Source of the DNA: Pantoea rwandensis
GTDB lineage: Bacteria; Pseudomonadota; Gammaproteobacteria; Enterobacterales; Enterobacteriaceae
Assembly (NCBI RefSeq): GCF_002095475.1
Contig: NZ_MLFR01000006.1
Span: 1-64,000, forward strand
Direction: 5' to 3'
DNA: 64,000 nucleotides
A program made the position numbers and the translations under genes. This document shows positions 17,624 to 27,058 of this stretch, one piece after another; the first letter of the stretch is position 1; each line of letters begins with the position of its first letter. The notes under the pieces are model-generated. The model did no database searches. It had not been told where the DNA came from and was given only the letters and a program-made list of their open reading frames with translations.

Positions 17624-18532
17624 ATGATGTTAAGTAAGAAAAATAGCGAAGCTCTGGATGCCTTCAGTGAGAAACTGGAAGTCGAAGGGCGCAGCCTGTG
17701 GCAGGATGCGCGTCGTCGCTTTATCCATAACCGTGCCGCATTTATCAGCCTGCTGGTGCTGTTGGTGATCACCCTGTTTGTGGTGTTAGCGCCGGTGTTA
17801 TCTCAGTTCAAATATGATGATACCGACTGGGCGATGATGTCAGCGGCGCCGGATACCGTTTCGGGCCATTGGTTTGGCACCGACTCTTCAGGCCGCGACC
17901 TGCTGGTGCGCGTTGCCATTGGTGGACGTATCTCGCTGATGGTTGGCATTGCATCCGCATTGATCGCCGTATTGGTGGGTACATTGTATGGCTCATTAGC
18001 GGGTTATCTCGGCGGCAAGATCGACTCAGTGATGATGCGTATTCTGGAAATCCTCAACTCCTTCCCGTTCATGTTCTTCGTGATCCTGCTGGTGACCTTC
18101 TTCGGTCGTAATATCCTGCTGATTTTCGTCGCGATCGGCATGGTGTCATGGCTGGATATGGCACGTATCGTGCGTGGTCAGACGCTGGGCTTAAAGCGTA
18201 AAGAGTTTATTGAAGCCGCGCAGGTGGGTGGGGTTACCACCTTTAATATTGTGCTGCGTCACATCGTGCCAAACGTGCTGGGCGTGGTGGTGGTTTACGC
18301 CTCGCTGCTGGTACCCAGCATGATTCTCTTTGAATCTTTTCTGAGTTTCCTCGGCCTGGGCACGCAAGAGCCGCTGAGCAGTTGGGGTGCGTTGCTGAGT
18401 GATGGCGCCAACTCCATGGAAGTGTCTCCGTGGTTGCTGATGTTCCCGGCAGGTTTCCTGGTGGTCACGCTGTTCTGTTTTAACTTTATCGGCGATGGCC
18501 TGCGTGATGCCCTCGACCCGAAAGATCGTTAA
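17624..18532 (+). CDS. oppC: Oligopeptide ABC transporter permease OppC
   Basis: Second permease, 302 residues, with an N-terminal cytoplasmic tail, the OppC_N segment (RRRFIHNRAAFISLLVLLVI) and the periplasmic motif FGTDSSGRDLLVRVAIGGR. The EAA loop is KRKEFIEAAQVGGV (about 190-203). It is colinear with E. coli OppC, including the two consecutive methionine codons at the start. GGAG lies before the ATG. 15 bp after oppB. Confidence 0.95.
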   Translation: MMLSKKNSEALDAFSEKLEVEGRSLWQDARRRFIHNRAAFISLLVLLVITLFVVLAPVLSQFKYDDTDWAMMSAAPDTVSGHWFGTDSSGRDLLVRVAIGGRISLMVGIASALIAVLVGTLYGSLAGYLGGKIDSVMMRILEILNSFPFMFFVILLVTFFGRNILLIFVAIGMVSWLDMARIVRGQTLGLKRKEFIEAAQVGGVTTFNIVLRHIVPNVLGVVVVYASLLVPSMILFESFLSFLGLGTQEPLSSWGALLSDGANSMEVSPWLLMFPAGFLVVTLFCFNFIGDGLRDALDPKDR

Positions 18533-18543
18533 GGAGTTTCCCG

Positions 18544-19563
18544 ATGACCATTCATGAATTTCAGCCAGCAATGGCTGCACGTGCGGGAAACAGTAACCTG
18601 CTGCTGGACGTCAAAGATTTGCGCGTCACATTTGGCACTCACGATGGTGATGTCACTGCGGTAAACGATCTCAACTTTTCGCTTCATGCCGGTGAAACGC
18701 TGGGTATTGTTGGCGAATCCGGATCGGGCAAGTCGCAAACGGCATTCGCGCTAATGGGCTTGTTGGCAAAAAATGGCCGCATTGGCGGTTCAGCGAAATT
18801 TAACGGCAATGAGATCCTCAATCTGCCGGAAAATAAGCTAAACAAACTGCGTGCCGAACAGATTGCGATGATTTTTCAGGATCCGATGACCTCGCTCAAT
18901 CCGTACATGCGGGTGGGCGAGCAGCTGATGGAAGTGTTCAAGCTGCATAAAGGCATGAACAGTGCGCAGGCTTTTGAAGAGTCAGTGCGGATGCTGGATG
19001 CGGTTAAGATGCCAGAAGCGCGCAAACGCATGAAAATGTATCCGCATGAGTTCTCAGGCGGCATGCGGCAGCGCGTGATGATTGCGATGGCGCTGCTGTG
19101 TCGTCCAAAATTGCTGATTGCCGATGAGCCAACCACCGCGCTGGATGTGACGGTGCAGGCGCAAATCATGACCTTGCTGAACGAGCTAAAACGCGAGTTC
19201 AACACGGCCATCATTATGATCACTCACGACCTCGGCGTCGTTGCCGGTATCTGTGACAAGGTGCTGGTGATGTACGCAGGGCGTACCATGGAGTACGGTC
19301 GCGCGCGTGATGTGTTCTATCAACCGGCACATCCGTATTCGATTGGCCTGCTCAGCGCGGTGCCGCGTCTGGATGCGGAAGAGGGCGAGTCGCTGACCAC
19401 GATTCCGGGTAATCCACCTAACCTGTTGCGCTTGCCTCAGGGCTGTCCGTTCCAGCCACGTTGTGCTTATGCGATGGACGTGTGCGCGAAATCACCGCCA
19501 TTGGAACCGTTTGCTGAAGGCCGCCTGCGTGCCTGCTTCAAGCCCGTGGAGGAATTGGTATGA
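18544..19563 (+). CDS. oppD: Oligopeptide ABC transporter ATPase OppD
   Basis: Cytoplasmic ATPase of 339 residues. Walker A GESGSGKSQ (about 57-65), signature SGGMRQR, Walker B LLIADEPTTALD and the switch His in MITHDLGV are all present. The C-terminal oligopeptide/dipeptide extension has the cysteine-containing GCPFQPRCAYAMDVC segment, which in homologs binds an Fe-S cluster. GGAG precedes the ATG. Its stop overlaps the oppF start by four bases (ATGA), indicating translational coupling and balanced subunits. Confidence 0.95.
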   Translation: MTIHEFQPAMAARAGNSNLLLDVKDLRVTFGTHDGDVTAVNDLNFSLHAGETLGIVGESGSGKSQTAFALMGLLAKNGRIGGSAKFNGNEILNLPENKLNKLRAEQIAMIFQDPMTSLNPYMRVGEQLMEVFKLHKGMNSAQAFEESVRMLDAVKMPEARKRMKMYPHEFSGGMRQRVMIAMALLCRPKLLIADEPTTALDVTVQAQIMTLLNELKREFNTAIIMITHDLGVVAGICDKVLVMYAGRTMEYGRARDVFYQPAHPYSIGLLSAVPRLDAEEGESLTTIPGNPPNLLRLPQGCPFQPRCAYAMDVCAKSPPLEPFAEGRLRACFKPVEELV

Positions 19564-20564
19564 GCACCGTGATTGAAGAGAAAAAAGTCTTACTGGAAAT
19601 CGCCGATCTCAAGGTGCATTTCGAGATTAAAGATGGCAAACAGTGGTTCTGGCAGCCCCCGAAAACCCTCAAAGCAGTCGACGGTGTCAGCCTGCGTCTC
19701 TACGAGGGCGAAACGCTTGGCGTGGTAGGAGAATCCGGCTGCGGTAAATCGACGCTGGCGCGTGCCATCATTGGGCTGGTCAAGGCCACCGAAGGCCGTG
19801 TGGCGTGGCTGGGGCGTGATCTGCTCGGTCAAAGCCAGCAAGAGTGGCGCCAGGCGCGCAGTGATATCCAGATGATCTTCCAGGATCCGCTGGCCTCGCT
19901 AAACCCGCGTATGACTATCGGCGATATCATTGCAGAACCGCTGCGCACCTACTATCCGAAGATGGCTAAGCAGGAAGTGAAGGATAAGGTAAAAAACATG
20001 ATGATGAAGGTTGGGCTGTTGCCAAACCTCATCAACCGTTATCCGCATGAGTTTTCAGGTGGTCAATGTCAGCGTATTGGTATCGCTCGTGCGCTGATCC
20101 TTGAGCCGAAGCTGATCATCTGCGATGAACCGGTATCGGCGTTGGATGTGTCGATTCAGGCGCAAGTGGTGAACCTGCTGCAGAAGTTACAGCGAGAGAT
20201 GGGACTGTCGCTGATCTTCATCGCGCACGATTTAGCGGTGGTGAAGCACATCTCTGACCGCGTACTGGTGATGTATCTCGGTCATGCGGTGGAACTGGGG
20301 ACTTACGACTCGGTGTACAACAATCCACAACATCCCTACACCCGTGCTTTGATGTCGGCGGTGCCGATTCCCGATCCGGATCTGGAGAAGAATAAGCAGA
20401 TTCAGTTGCTGGAAGGGGAATTACCGTCACCAATCAATCCGCCGTCGGGCTGTGTGTTCCGCACGCGCTGTCCGATTGCCGGACCGGAATGCGCCAAAAC
20501 GCGTCCATTACTGGAAGGCAGTTTCCGCCATGCGGTATCCTGCTTGAAAGTTGATCCGCTCTAA
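19560..20564 (+). CDS. oppF: Oligopeptide ABC transporter ATPase OppF
   Basis: Partner ATPase to OppD, 334 residues. Walker A GESGCGKST (about 58-66), signature SGGQCQRIGIARAL, Walker B LIICDEPVSALD, switch His in IAHDLAV, and a C-terminal CVFRTRCPIAGPEC cysteine cluster. The ATG sits within the oppD stop region. It ends the operon and is followed by a strong terminator. Confidence 0.95.
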   Translation: MSTVIEEKKVLLEIADLKVHFEIKDGKQWFWQPPKTLKAVDGVSLRLYEGETLGVVGESGCGKSTLARAIIGLVKATEGRVAWLGRDLLGQSQQEWRQARSDIQMIFQDPLASLNPRMTIGDIIAEPLRTYYPKMAKQEVKDKVKNMMMKVGLLPNLINRYPHEFSGGQCQRIGIARALILEPKLIICDEPVSALDVSIQAQVVNLLQKLQREMGLSLIFIAHDLAVVKHISDRVLVMYLGHAVELGTYDSVYNNPQHPYTRALMSAVPIPDPDLEKNKQIQLLEGELPSPINPPSGCVFRTRCPIAGPECAKTRPLLEGSFRHAVSCLKVDPL

Positions 20565-20576
20565 GCTGTAAATGAA

Positions 20577-20605
20577 AACGCCGGGCAATTGCCCGGCGTT
20601 GTTTT
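20577..20605. terminator. Terminator after oppF
   Basis: AACGCCGGGC and GCCCGGCGTT form a perfect 10-bp stem with an AATT loop, followed by GTTTTA. Only 12 bases after the oppF stop; yciU converges from the other side, so it may work for both. Confidence 0.88.
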
Positions 20606-20620
20606 ATGCGTTGCTGACGA

Positions 20621-20950
20621 CTATTCGCGCCACAGAATATGACACAGCTTGTGATCCTTCTCGCGGCACAGCAGGACGCGGGCAAAGATATCGGTAATCG
20701 GCTCGCCATCCGCTTCACCTAAACCAATCACCACTTCCGCGAAGAAGTCAGGGTTGAGATCACAATCAACATGCTCCTGCCAGTCATCAGCCGGATCAAA
20801 CAGCTCTGCGCCGCCGCGCTCTTCAAACTGCAAATTGAACAGAATGATGTCAGCGGGATCAAGGTTATCGCCAGCTAGCTCAAGAAAAATGTCGTAAGCC
20901 TGTTCCAGCGTTTCATCTTCGGTAAGGCGATTATTTAAATCCATAGTCAT
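20621..20950 (-). CDS. yciU: YciU/HI1450-family acidic protein
   Basis: A 109-residue, strongly acidic protein nearly identical along its length to E. coli YciU. Conserved segments are [20 protein letters not shown] and [12 protein letters not shown], ending in [15 protein letters not shown]. Members of the HI1450 family are proposed double-stranded-DNA mimics; that role is family knowledge, not visible here. It is transcribed toward oppF and lies 36 bp after clsA on the same strand, likely cotranscribed with it. Confidence 0.94.
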   Translation of the reverse strand: MTMDLNNRLTEDETLEQAYDIFLELAGDNLDPADIILFNLQFEERGGAELFDPADDWQEHVDCDLNPDFFAEVVIGLGEADGEPITDIFARVLLCREKDHKLCHILWRE

Positions 20951-20986
20951 TCCTGCTTGCCTGAGGCGGTAATATTTTCGCTCGTT

Positions 20987-22447
20987 TTACAGTAAAGGAC
21001 TAAAGAAGTAAAACAGTCGTTCAACGATACGCTGCCACCACGCACGTTTAGCCCAGCGCGCGCCATCCAGTAAGCGTGAACGGGCAATATAGTCATCCTG
21101 TACGGTAGCTAAATCGCTGCCAAAGCCATCATCATCCACCACCAGCGTGATTTCAAAATTGAGCCACAGGCTGCGCATATCGAGGTTAACGGTGCCCACT
21201 AAGCTTAACTGGCCATCAACCAGTACGCTTTTAGTGTGTAGTAAACCATCTTCGAATTGATAGATTTTAACGCCCGCTTCCAGCAGCTCGGTAAAGAAGG
21301 CACGGCTGGCCCAACCTACCAACAGCGAATCATTGTGGCGGGGCACCACAATACTGACTTCAACGCCGCGCAAGGCCGCTGTGCAGATGGCGTGTAGCAA
21401 GTCATCGCTGGGGACAAAATAAGGTGTCGTCATGATCAGTTGCTCACGTGCAGAGTAAACAGCCGTGAGCAACGCTTGGTGAATCATATCTTCTGGGAAA
21501 CCGGGGCCAGATGCGATCACCTGGATGGTATGGCCGCTCTCTTGTTCAAACGGCATGATATTGCCGTCTGGTGCGGGGGGCAAAATGCGCTTGCCGGTTT
21601 CAATCTCCCAGTCGCAGGCGTAAACGATGCCCATGGTGGTGGCCACAGGGCCCTCCATGCGCGCCATGAGATCAATCCACTGCCCAACACCAGCATCTTG
21701 TTTAAAGAAGCGAGGGTCGACTAAGTTCATGCTGCCGGTGTAAGCGATGTAGTTATCGATCAGCACCACCTTACGATGCTGACGCAAGTCCATACGTCGC
21801 AGGAAAACACGCAGCAGGCTGACTTTGAGAGCCTCAACGACATCAATACCTGCATTGCGCATCATATTGGCCCATGGGCTGCGGAAAAACGCCACGCTGC
21901 CGGCTGAATCCAGCATCAGGCGACAATGTACGCCGCGACGTGAGGCTGCCATCAATGACTCCGCTACTTCATCCGCCAGGCCGCCCGGATGCCAGATATA
22001 AAACACCATCTCGATGTTGTGACGAGCCAATTGGATGTCACGAATCAACGCGTGCATCACGTCATCAGAGTTTGTGAGCAACTGTAGCTGATTGCCTTTT
22101 ACACCCGCAATCCCCTGACGATGGTGGCAGAGTTCAAATAATGAACGTGCAACGTCACTGTGCTCGGTCGCGAAGATGTGGCGGCACTGCTTGAGGTCAT
22201 TAAGCCATTTGGCGGTTGAGGGCCACATGGTGCGGGCTCGTTCCGCACGTCGCTTACCCAAGTGGAGCTCACCAAACGACAGATACGCGATAATACCCAC
22301 CAGTGGCAGAATATAGATGATCAACAACCAGGCCATTGCAGAGGTGACGGCACGGCGCTTCATCAGAATACGCAGTGTGACACCCGCAATCAGCAACCAG
22401 TAGCCGAACAACAGCAACCAACTGATCAGGGTATAAAATGTTGTCAT
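20987..22447 (-). CDS. clsA: Cardiolipin synthase A
   Basis: Makes cardiolipin from two phosphatidylglycerols at the inner membrane. The 486-residue protein has two N-terminal membrane segments (about 5-60) and two phospholipase-D domains with HKD motifs: [18 protein letters not shown] (about 224-241) and [18 protein letters not shown] (about 404-421). Length is identical to E. coli ClsA. Confidence 0.95.
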   Translation of the reverse strand: MTTFYTLISWLLLFGYWLLIAGVTLRILMKRRAVTSAMAWLLIIYILPLVGIIAYLSFGELHLGKRRAERARTMWPSTAKWLNDLKQCRHIFATEHSDVARSLFELCHHRQGIAGVKGNQLQLLTNSDDVMHALIRDIQLARHNIEMVFYIWHPGGLADEVAESLMAASRRGVHCRLMLDSAGSVAFFRSPWANMMRNAGIDVVEALKVSLLRVFLRRMDLRQHRKVVLIDNYIAYTGSMNLVDPRFFKQDAGVGQWIDLMARMEGPVATTMGIVYACDWEIETGKRILPPAPDGNIMPFEQESGHTIQVIASGPGFPEDMIHQALLTAVYSAREQLIMTTPYFVPSDDLLHAICTAALRGVEVSIVVPRHNDSLLVGWASRAFFTELLEAGVKIYQFEDGLLHTKSVLVDGQLSLVGTVNLDMRSLWLNFEITLVVDDDGFGSDLATVQDDYIARSRLLDGARWAKRAWWQRIVERLFYFFSPLL

Positions 22448-22548
22448 TAAGTGGACATCCTGTTCGCGCTTTGATGAGCAAAGTTTACGTGCTGATCAGC
22501 ACTAGTGAAACCTTTAATCGTGAATGAAGGTTTGATGAAGCTTTCGAT

Positions 22549-22576
22549 TTGGCATTTTCGAACAGATCTTTATAAT
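22549..22576 (+). promoter_or_regulatory. Promoter of yciY
   Basis: TTGGCA (22549-22554), 16-base spacer, TATAAT (22571-22576): a near-consensus sigma-70 promoter whose transcript would start about 28 bases before the yciY start codon. Confidence 0.75.
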
Positions 22577-22609
22577 GCCTGCCGAGTGTAGCCTGTCTGA
22601 GAGGATGTG

Positions 22610-22783
22610 ATGAGACGAAGCAGAAATGAAGTTGCGCGCTGGAGAATGTTACGTCAGGTACACCGTCGTCGCTCACGTTGGCTGGAAGGGCAGTCACGTC
22701 GTTATAAACGGATTCATACTATCCGTCATCAGGTGGCGCAACAGCATCGCCGTTCCATTCTGTTCATCACCCAAGATATTTGA
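22610..22783 (+). CDS. yciY: Small basic protein YciY
   Basis: A 57-residue arginine-rich protein beginning MRRSRNEVARWRMLRQ and containing RSRWLEGQSRR, which aligns with E. coli YciY throughout. A GAGGATG ribosome-binding site precedes the ATG and a near-consensus promoter lies just upstream. Function unknown; the high positive charge suggests nucleic-acid or membrane-surface contact, but this is speculation. Confidence 0.85.
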   Translation: MRRSRNEVARWRMLRQVHRRRSRWLEGQSRRYKRIHTIRHQVAQQHRRSILFITQDI

Positions 22784-22799
22784 AGGGCATACGCGGCCA

Positions 22800-22970
22800 C
22801 TAAGCGCCGCGTAATACCAAAGACACGTTCACAATCTGCAACGCTGCGGCCAGCACAACTAACATGACAATATGCTGCCGAGCGTGACGCCAGCCTTGCT
22901 GGCGCCAAACCCATACCGCTCTGCTAATCAGCACAAACACTGCCACCAGCAGTAAAACTGACTGCCACAT
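22800..22970 (-). CDS. Candidate small two-helix membrane protein downstream of yciI
   Basis: A 56-residue open frame starts three bases after the yciI stop and ends 17 bases before the convergent yciY stop, so it fills the gap exactly. It begins MWQSVLLLVAVFVLISRAV (first hydrophobic helix), has a basic loop rich in Trp, Arg and His, and a second hydrophobic stretch IVMLVVLAAALQIV. No separate ribosome-binding site is visible, so translation would be coupled to yciI. I do not recognise the family. Not an annotated E. coli neighbour that I can name. Confidence 0.55.
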   Translation of the reverse strand: MWQSVLLLVAVFVLISRAVWVWRQQGWRHARQHIVMLVVLAAALQIVNVSLVLRGA

Positions 22971-22973
22971 CGA

Positions 22974-23270
22974 TTAGAAAACGCGTTTGAACGGCTTAAC
23001 GGCCACTTTCTCATACACGCCAGCGGCGATGTACGGATCGTCATTGGCCCAAGATTGTGCTGTTTCCAGAGAAGAAAACTCAGCAATAATCACGGAACCG
23101 CTGAAGCCTGCTGGACCTGGGTCATTACTGTCTACCGCAGGCAACGGGCCAGCAGCGATCAGACGACCTTCATCCTGCAGCAACTGCAAGCGCGCGAGAT
23201 GCGCAGGGCGTACGGAATTGCGTTTATCCAGTGAATCTGCGGTATCTTCCGCATAAATGACGTAAAGCAC
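22974..23270 (-). CDS. yciI: YciI family protein
   Basis: A 98-residue cytoplasmic protein of the YciI/YCII family (ferredoxin-like alpha-beta fold). It contains the family's conserved His in RPAHLARLQ (residue 24) and Asp in [13 protein letters not shown]. Orthologous to E. coli YciI over its whole length. Enzymatic role in enterics is not established. It is divergent from tonB, and the small membrane ORF at 22800-22970 probably shares its transcript. Confidence 0.93.
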   Translation of the reverse strand: MLYVIYAEDTADSLDKRNSVRPAHLARLQLLQDEGRLIAAGPLPAVDSNDPGPAGFSGSVIIAEFSSLETAQSWANDDPYIAAGVYEKVAVKPFKRVF

Positions 23271-23416
23271 GATGGGGTACTCCCGTTAGACTTGCCGAAA
23301 TTGCGAGACACGTTAAGTGATCGTTAATCAGAGTGCAAATGAAAGATAATTACACTAGTTAATAGCGCAATTGGCGCTAAAAAAAGCCTTTCTGATAGCA
23401 GCTTGCACATCGCTTA

Positions 23417-23446
23417 TTGAAACTGATTGCTATTTGCATTTAAAAT
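23417..23446 (+). promoter_or_regulatory. Probable tonB promoter with Fur-like site
   Basis: TTGAAA (23417-23422), 18-base spacer, TAAAAT (23441-23446). The spacer holds TGATTGC-T-ATTTGCA (23424-23438), an imperfect 7-1-7 Fur-type repeat. Iron repression of tonB is well established in enterics; this exact site is inferred. Confidence 0.5.
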
Positions 23447-23460
23447 CTGCCCTTCACTCA

Positions 23461-24210
23461 ATGAATATGACTGATATGACGACGTTGACTACGCCTCTTC
23501 CTACACGTACACCCGTAGCTATGATTTTATCCGTGGTGCTTCACGGATCGCTGATTGCGGGCATTCTCTATGCATCGTTTCATCAGACCATTGAGGTTCC
23601 GAAAGCATCCCAGCCAATCAGCGTGACGATGGTGGCGCCGGAAGTCCAGCCAGAACCTGCTCCTGCGCAGGTCACGCCACCGCCTCCTGAGCCTGAGGCC
23701 GAACCTGAGCCAGAGGTCGCGCCTGAGCCGCCTAAGGCCGAGCCTGTGCCCATTCCGAAACCGGAACCTAAGCCGAAACCCAAGCCTAAGCCTAAACCCA
23801 AGGTTGAGAAGAAAGTTGAGCCGAAGCCGCGCCAGGAAGTGAAGCCACAGGAAAATCAGGTTAAGCAAGACGCACCTACTACGCAAACGCGTCCTACGAC
23901 TGCGCCGAAAAGCAATCCATCCCCGACGCAAACCATCTCCGATGGTCCGAAAGCCGTGAACGTCAGTAAGCCTGTTTATCCGGCGCGAGCGCAAGCATTG
24001 CGTATTGAAGGTAACGTCCGCGTTAAATTTGATGTGGATAGCGATGGCCGCGTTGATAACATTGAAATTCTTTCCGCTAACCCGCGTAACATGTTTGAGC
24101 GTGATGTGAAAAATGCGATGAGGAAGTGGCGTTATCAAGCGGGTCGCCCGGGTACGGGTTTGACGATGAACATCGTGTTCCGTTTCAATGGCGGCGCCAG
24201 CATAGAGTAA
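23461..24210 (+). CDS. tonB: Energy transducer TonB
   Basis: TonB couples the proton motive force via ExbBD to outer-membrane siderophore and B12 receptors. The protein (about 244-249 residues) has an N-terminal membrane anchor (VAMILSVVLHGSLIAGILY, with the His needed for ExbB contact), a periplasmic Pro-Glu then Pro-Lys repeat region (about 62-130), and a C-terminal domain with YPARAQALRIEGNVRVKFD and KNAMRKWRYQ. Start is uncertain among ATGs at 23461, 23467 and 23476; no strong ribosome-binding site precedes any of them. The longer frame from 23371 is rejected since it starts upstream of the promoter. Confidence 0.92.
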   Translation: MNMTDMTTLTTPLPTRTPVAMILSVVLHGSLIAGILYASFHQTIEVPKASQPISVTMVAPEVQPEPAPAQVTPPPPEPEAEPEPEVAPEPPKAEPVPIPKPEPKPKPKPKPKPKVEKKVEPKPRQEVKPQENQVKQDAPTTQTRPTTAPKSNPSPTQTISDGPKAVNVSKPVYPARAQALRIEGNVRVKFDVDSDGRVDNIEILSANPRNMFERDVKNAMRKWRYQAGRPGTGLTMNIVFRFNGGASIE

Positions 24211-24227
24211 TAAGCTCGTCATAATAG

Positions 24228-24253
24228 AAAAGCGGTCATTGACCGCTTTTTTT
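24228..24253. terminator. Bidirectional terminator between tonB and yciA
   Basis: AAAGCGGTC-ATT-GACCGCTTT with flanking A and T runs, between the convergent tonB and yciA stops. Confidence 0.85.
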
Positions 24254-24257
24254 ATCG

Positions 24258-24677
24258 CTACTCTTCGCTGAGATTGGCTCTTCCTGGGGGGAGTGGGCGA
24301 GATTGACCTGAGTGATCCACGGCGACATAGACGAATACGGCTTCCGTCGCACAATAGGTCTGTCCAATAGGTTCTGACGATACCTTTTTGATCCACACTT
24401 CTACATTGATGGTCATTGAACTGTTACCGGTGCGGATGCAACGCGCATAACAGCTCACCACATCACCGACGGCCACAGGCTTCAGGAATGACATACCATC
24501 CACGCGCACCGTGACGACACGACCTTCGGCAATCTCTTTGGCCATGATGGCGCCGCCCATGTCCATCTGCGACATTAACCAGCCGCCAAAGATATCACCA
24601 TTAGCATTGGTATCCGCTGGCATCGCCAGGGTACGCGACACCATCTCGCCTTGCGGCAATTTATGTTTTTCGTCCAT
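24258..24677 (-). CDS. yciA: Acyl-CoA thioester hydrolase YciA
   Basis: A 139-residue hot-dog-fold thioesterase that hydrolyses a broad range of acyl-CoAs. The family core is intact: RTLAMPADTNANGDIFGGWLM (catalytic Asp/Asn region, about 15-35), the RVVTVRVDGMSFLKPV strand and SEPIGQTYCATEAVFVYVAVD. The C-terminus is slightly longer than in E. coli. Downstream of yciB on the same strand with a modest hairpin between them. Confidence 0.94.
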   Translation of the reverse strand: MDEKHKLPQGEMVSRTLAMPADTNANGDIFGGWLMSQMDMGGAIMAKEIAEGRVVTVRVDGMSFLKPVAVGDVVSCYARCIRTGNSSMTINVEVWIKKVSSEPIGQTYCATEAVFVYVAVDHSGQSRPLPPGRANLSEE

Positions 24678-24729
24678 TGCTCAGTTCTTCTGCAGATGAA
24701 GAGAAGCCCGACTGTGTCGGGCGGGTTTC

Positions 24730-25269
24730 TTATTTTTGTTCTTGTTGTGGCATCTGTCGCCAGATGTACACGCCGCTTAAAAGCGTAAACAGTAGGGTCA
24801 GGCCGGTCAGACCGAACACTTTAAAGTTAACCCAAAACTCTTGTGATAACCAAAATGCAACATAGATATTTGCCAAGCCGCAGGTAAGGAAGAAGATCGC
24901 CCAAGCCACGTTCAGCCGACGCCACACGCCGCCTGGCAACTGCAGTTCTTTGCCCAGCATGGTCTGAATCAATGGTTGTTTCATGAACCACTGGCTATAG
25001 AGCAGCGCCAGCGCGAACAGGGAATAAATGACGGTCACTTTCCATTTAATGAATTCATCATTGTGGAACACCAGCGTCAATGTTCCGAATACCGCGACCA
25101 GCACGAAGGTAAAGATGGTCATCTTTTCCAGCTTGCGATACAGCACCCAGCTTACGACCAGTGCTAATCCCGTTGCGACAATCAGGGCACCTGACGCGAC
25201 AAAAATGTCGTACAGCTTGTAGAAGATAAAGAAAACTACCAGGGGAAGAAAATCGAGTAACTGCTTCAT
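24730..25269 (-). CDS. yciB: Intracellular septation protein A family, YciB
   Basis: A 179-residue inner-membrane protein with five predicted hydrophobic helices and the family opening [18 protein letters not shown]. YciB (IspA family) is linked to cell-envelope biogenesis and septation in enterics. Full-length ortholog. Sits between yciC and yciA on one strand, the same order as E. coli. Confidence 0.93.
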   Translation of the reverse strand: MKQLLDFLPLVVFFIFYKLYDIFVASGALIVATGLALVVSWVLYRKLEKMTIFTFVLVAVFGTLTLVFHNDEFIKWKVTVIYSLFALALLYSQWFMKQPLIQTMLGKELQLPGGVWRRLNVAWAIFFLTCGLANIYVAFWLSQEFWVNFKVFGLTGLTLLFTLLSGVYIWRQMPQQEQK

Positions 25270-25328
25270 AGTGTTTCCAGTTAGGGCAGGATCGTTCAGT
25301 CAAGGCGCCCCGCAGAGCGCCTTAGCCG

Positions 25329-26063
25329 TCAACGTAACAGCATATACAGCCGATACAAATAAATAATCAGGATGGCAGAAACCAGATTGCCCAGCGCGTT
25401 CATCACAACGGAGGCGATATTCACCGGCAATACGGTGAGTGATGATACGAGGAACATCAACACGATTTTAGCCAAAAGCCACAGCACAATGGCCGGTGCG
25501 ATGACTTTCATGTTTTTCCACGCCAGTTTCATACTGGCACGCATGGCACCAATGACACCCATTTTCTCGCTCACCAGCATCACCGGCGCCAGTGACAACA
25601 GGATCGCAAGAATAACGCCGGGGACCATCAGAACCATAAAGCCAATTTGAACCAGCAAGGTGATCAGGAAGGTTTGCAGCAGCAGTTTCGGCAATAAAGG
25701 CGCAGAGGCACCAATCGCACGCAAGGCGCTTACGCGTTGGCCGTTAGAAACCAGTGGAATCAGACACAACATACCGCCCAACAACAGGGTGTTGCCAATC
25801 AGCGCAGCAAAGGTGCCAGCAGCGGAGGCGCGCAGCAAAATGCGTTGTTGATCGGGTGACATATTCTGGACCAGCTCAAACAGCGATGTTGCGCTGTCAT
25901 CGGCTTGGCTGAGCAACGATAACTGGTCTTCGCCTGGCGTTAATGCATGACCCACGATCACGGTAATGAACGACGTCAGCAATGCCATCAGCACAATAGT
26001 AACCAGCTGATGGCGCAGAAAATTTCCTGTGTCACGGTATAACGAGCTTGCCGTGATAGACAT
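25329..26063 (-). CDS. yciC: UPF0259 inner membrane protein YciC
   Basis: A 244-residue polytopic membrane protein with about six hydrophobic segments, including an amphipathic start ([19 protein letters not shown]) and the family stretch [21 protein letters not shown]. Function unknown. GGAG-type ribosome-binding site precedes the start. Divergent from ompW. Confidence 0.92.
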   Translation of the reverse strand: MSITASSLYRDTGNFLRHQLVTIVLMALLTSFITVIVGHALTPGEDQLSLLSQADDSATSLFELVQNMSPDQQRILLRASAAGTFAALIGNTLLLGGMLCLIPLVSNGQRVSALRAIGASAPLLPKLLLQTFLITLLVQIGFMVLMVPGVILAILLSLAPVMLVSEKMGVIGAMRASMKLAWKNMKVIAPAIVLWLLAKIVLMFLVSSLTVLPVNIASVVMNALGNLVSAILIIYLYRLYMLLR

Positions 26064-26371
26064 GTACTCTCCTTGATGGAACCGGGTTAATTAACCCGGC
26101 GATTGTACATGTTCTACGGGCATGCTGGCACCCGCAATACCATAACTTTCTGTCATCTGAGGTAAAGAAGGATTAAGCCGCGCAACTATGACGCCTGACA
26201 GGCTGCCGCAACGGGTTTTCATTTAGGCTGCGACACCAAAATTGATCTGAATCAATCCATTGTTTTTTAAGTGATTAATTTGAATTGATACAGATGATCT
26301 TTTACCGAAAAAGGGGTAGATCTTGTGCCGCAATCAACATTGAGACCCTACTTTTCTGCAAAGGAGTGATT
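26064..26371. other. yciC-ompW divergent regulatory region
   Basis: 308 bp without a gene. It contains TTAATTAACCCGG repeats near 26085-26100 next to yciC, the FNR box at 26242-26255, and the AAGGAG ribosome-binding site of ompW at 26361-26366. A frame that opens at 26285 into ompW has no ribosome-binding site and is rejected. Confidence 0.55.
26242..26255. promoter_or_regulatory. Consensus FNR site upstream of ompW
   Basis: TTGATCTGAATCAA is a perfect TTGAT-N4-ATCAA box, 117 bp before the ompW start. Oxygen regulation of ompW by FNR is known in enterics, which makes this site credible. Confidence 0.82.
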
Positions 26372-27004
26372 ATGAAACTGGCAAAATGCGCGCTGTTGAT
26401 GGCTCTGGCCATTCCTCAATGGGCACTGGCTCATGAAGCCGGGGATTTCTTTATGCGTGCGGGTAGTGCCACCGTTCGCCCGACCGAAGGCTCTGATAAT
26501 GTGCTGGGTATGGGTGGTTTTAACGTGAGCAACGATACGCAGCTAGGCTTAACCTTCACTTACATGGCCACCGACAATATCGGTGTTGAGCTATTAGCCG
26601 CTACGCCGTTCCGCCACAAGGTTGGATTGGGGCCAACGGGTAATCTGGCGACCGTGCGCCAACTGCCACCGACGTTAATGGCACAGTATTACTTTTTTGA
26701 GCACAATAGCCCGGTACGCCCTTATGTCGGTGTTGGGATCAACTACACCACATTCTACGATGCCAAATTTAATCAGACGGGCCAGGATGCAGGCTTAAGC
26801 GATTTAAGCGTCAAAGATTCTTGGGGTATTGCCGGTCAGGTGGGGATGGATTATCAAATTAATCGCGACTGGATGCTCAACGCTTCATTGTGGTACATGG
26901 ATATCGATACCGAAGTGAAATTCAAAGCAAACGGTGAACAACAGAACATTAATACGCGAATTGATCCCTGGGTGTTCTTCTTTGGTGTGGGCTACCGCTT
27001 CTGA
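26372..27004 (+). CDS. ompW: Outer membrane protein OmpW
   Basis: An eight-stranded beta-barrel for small hydrophobic or polar molecules; also a colicin S4 receptor in E. coli. The 210-residue precursor has a signal peptide ending AIPQWALA-HEAGDF. The N-terminal strand is GDFFMRAGSATVRPT, central PVRPYVGVGINYTTFYD, and the last strand ends in a C-terminal Phe (GVGYRF), the outer-membrane assembly signal. AAGGAG precedes ATG 26372. Confidence 0.95.
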   Translation: MKLAKCALLMALAIPQWALAHEAGDFFMRAGSATVRPTEGSDNVLGMGGFNVSNDTQLGLTFTYMATDNIGVELLAATPFRHKVGLGPTGNLATVRQLPPTLMAQYYFFEHNSPVRPYVGVGINYTTFYDAKFNQTGQDAGLSDLSVKDSWGIAGQVGMDYQINRDWMLNASLWYMDIDTEVKFKANGEQQNINTRIDPWVFFFGVGYRF

Positions 27005-27010
27005 TGGAGC

Positions 27011-27040
27011 CATAACGCGACGTCATCCCGTCGCGTTATG
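27011..27040 (+). terminator. Hairpin after ompW
   Basis: CATAACGCGACG and CGTCGCGTTATG form a perfect 12-bp stem with a TCATCC loop, 6 bases after the ompW stop. The U-run is missing, so it may stabilise the transcript end rather than terminate efficiently. Confidence 0.6.
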
Positions 27041-27058
27041 CAGTAAATTTACGGTCGG

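Noticed and set aside
23640..23830. Repetitive CCTAAGCC/CCGAAACC units as a possible repeat array
   Set aside because: They are the Pro-Lys/Pro-Glu coding repeats of the TonB periplasmic spanner, not an independent DNA repeat or CRISPR; units are irregular and in frame.
23527..24396. 289-codon antisense frame across tonB
   Set aside because: Its Arg/Leu-rich repeats are the mirror of the Pro-Glu/Pro-Lys codons of tonB; tonB is the conserved gene.
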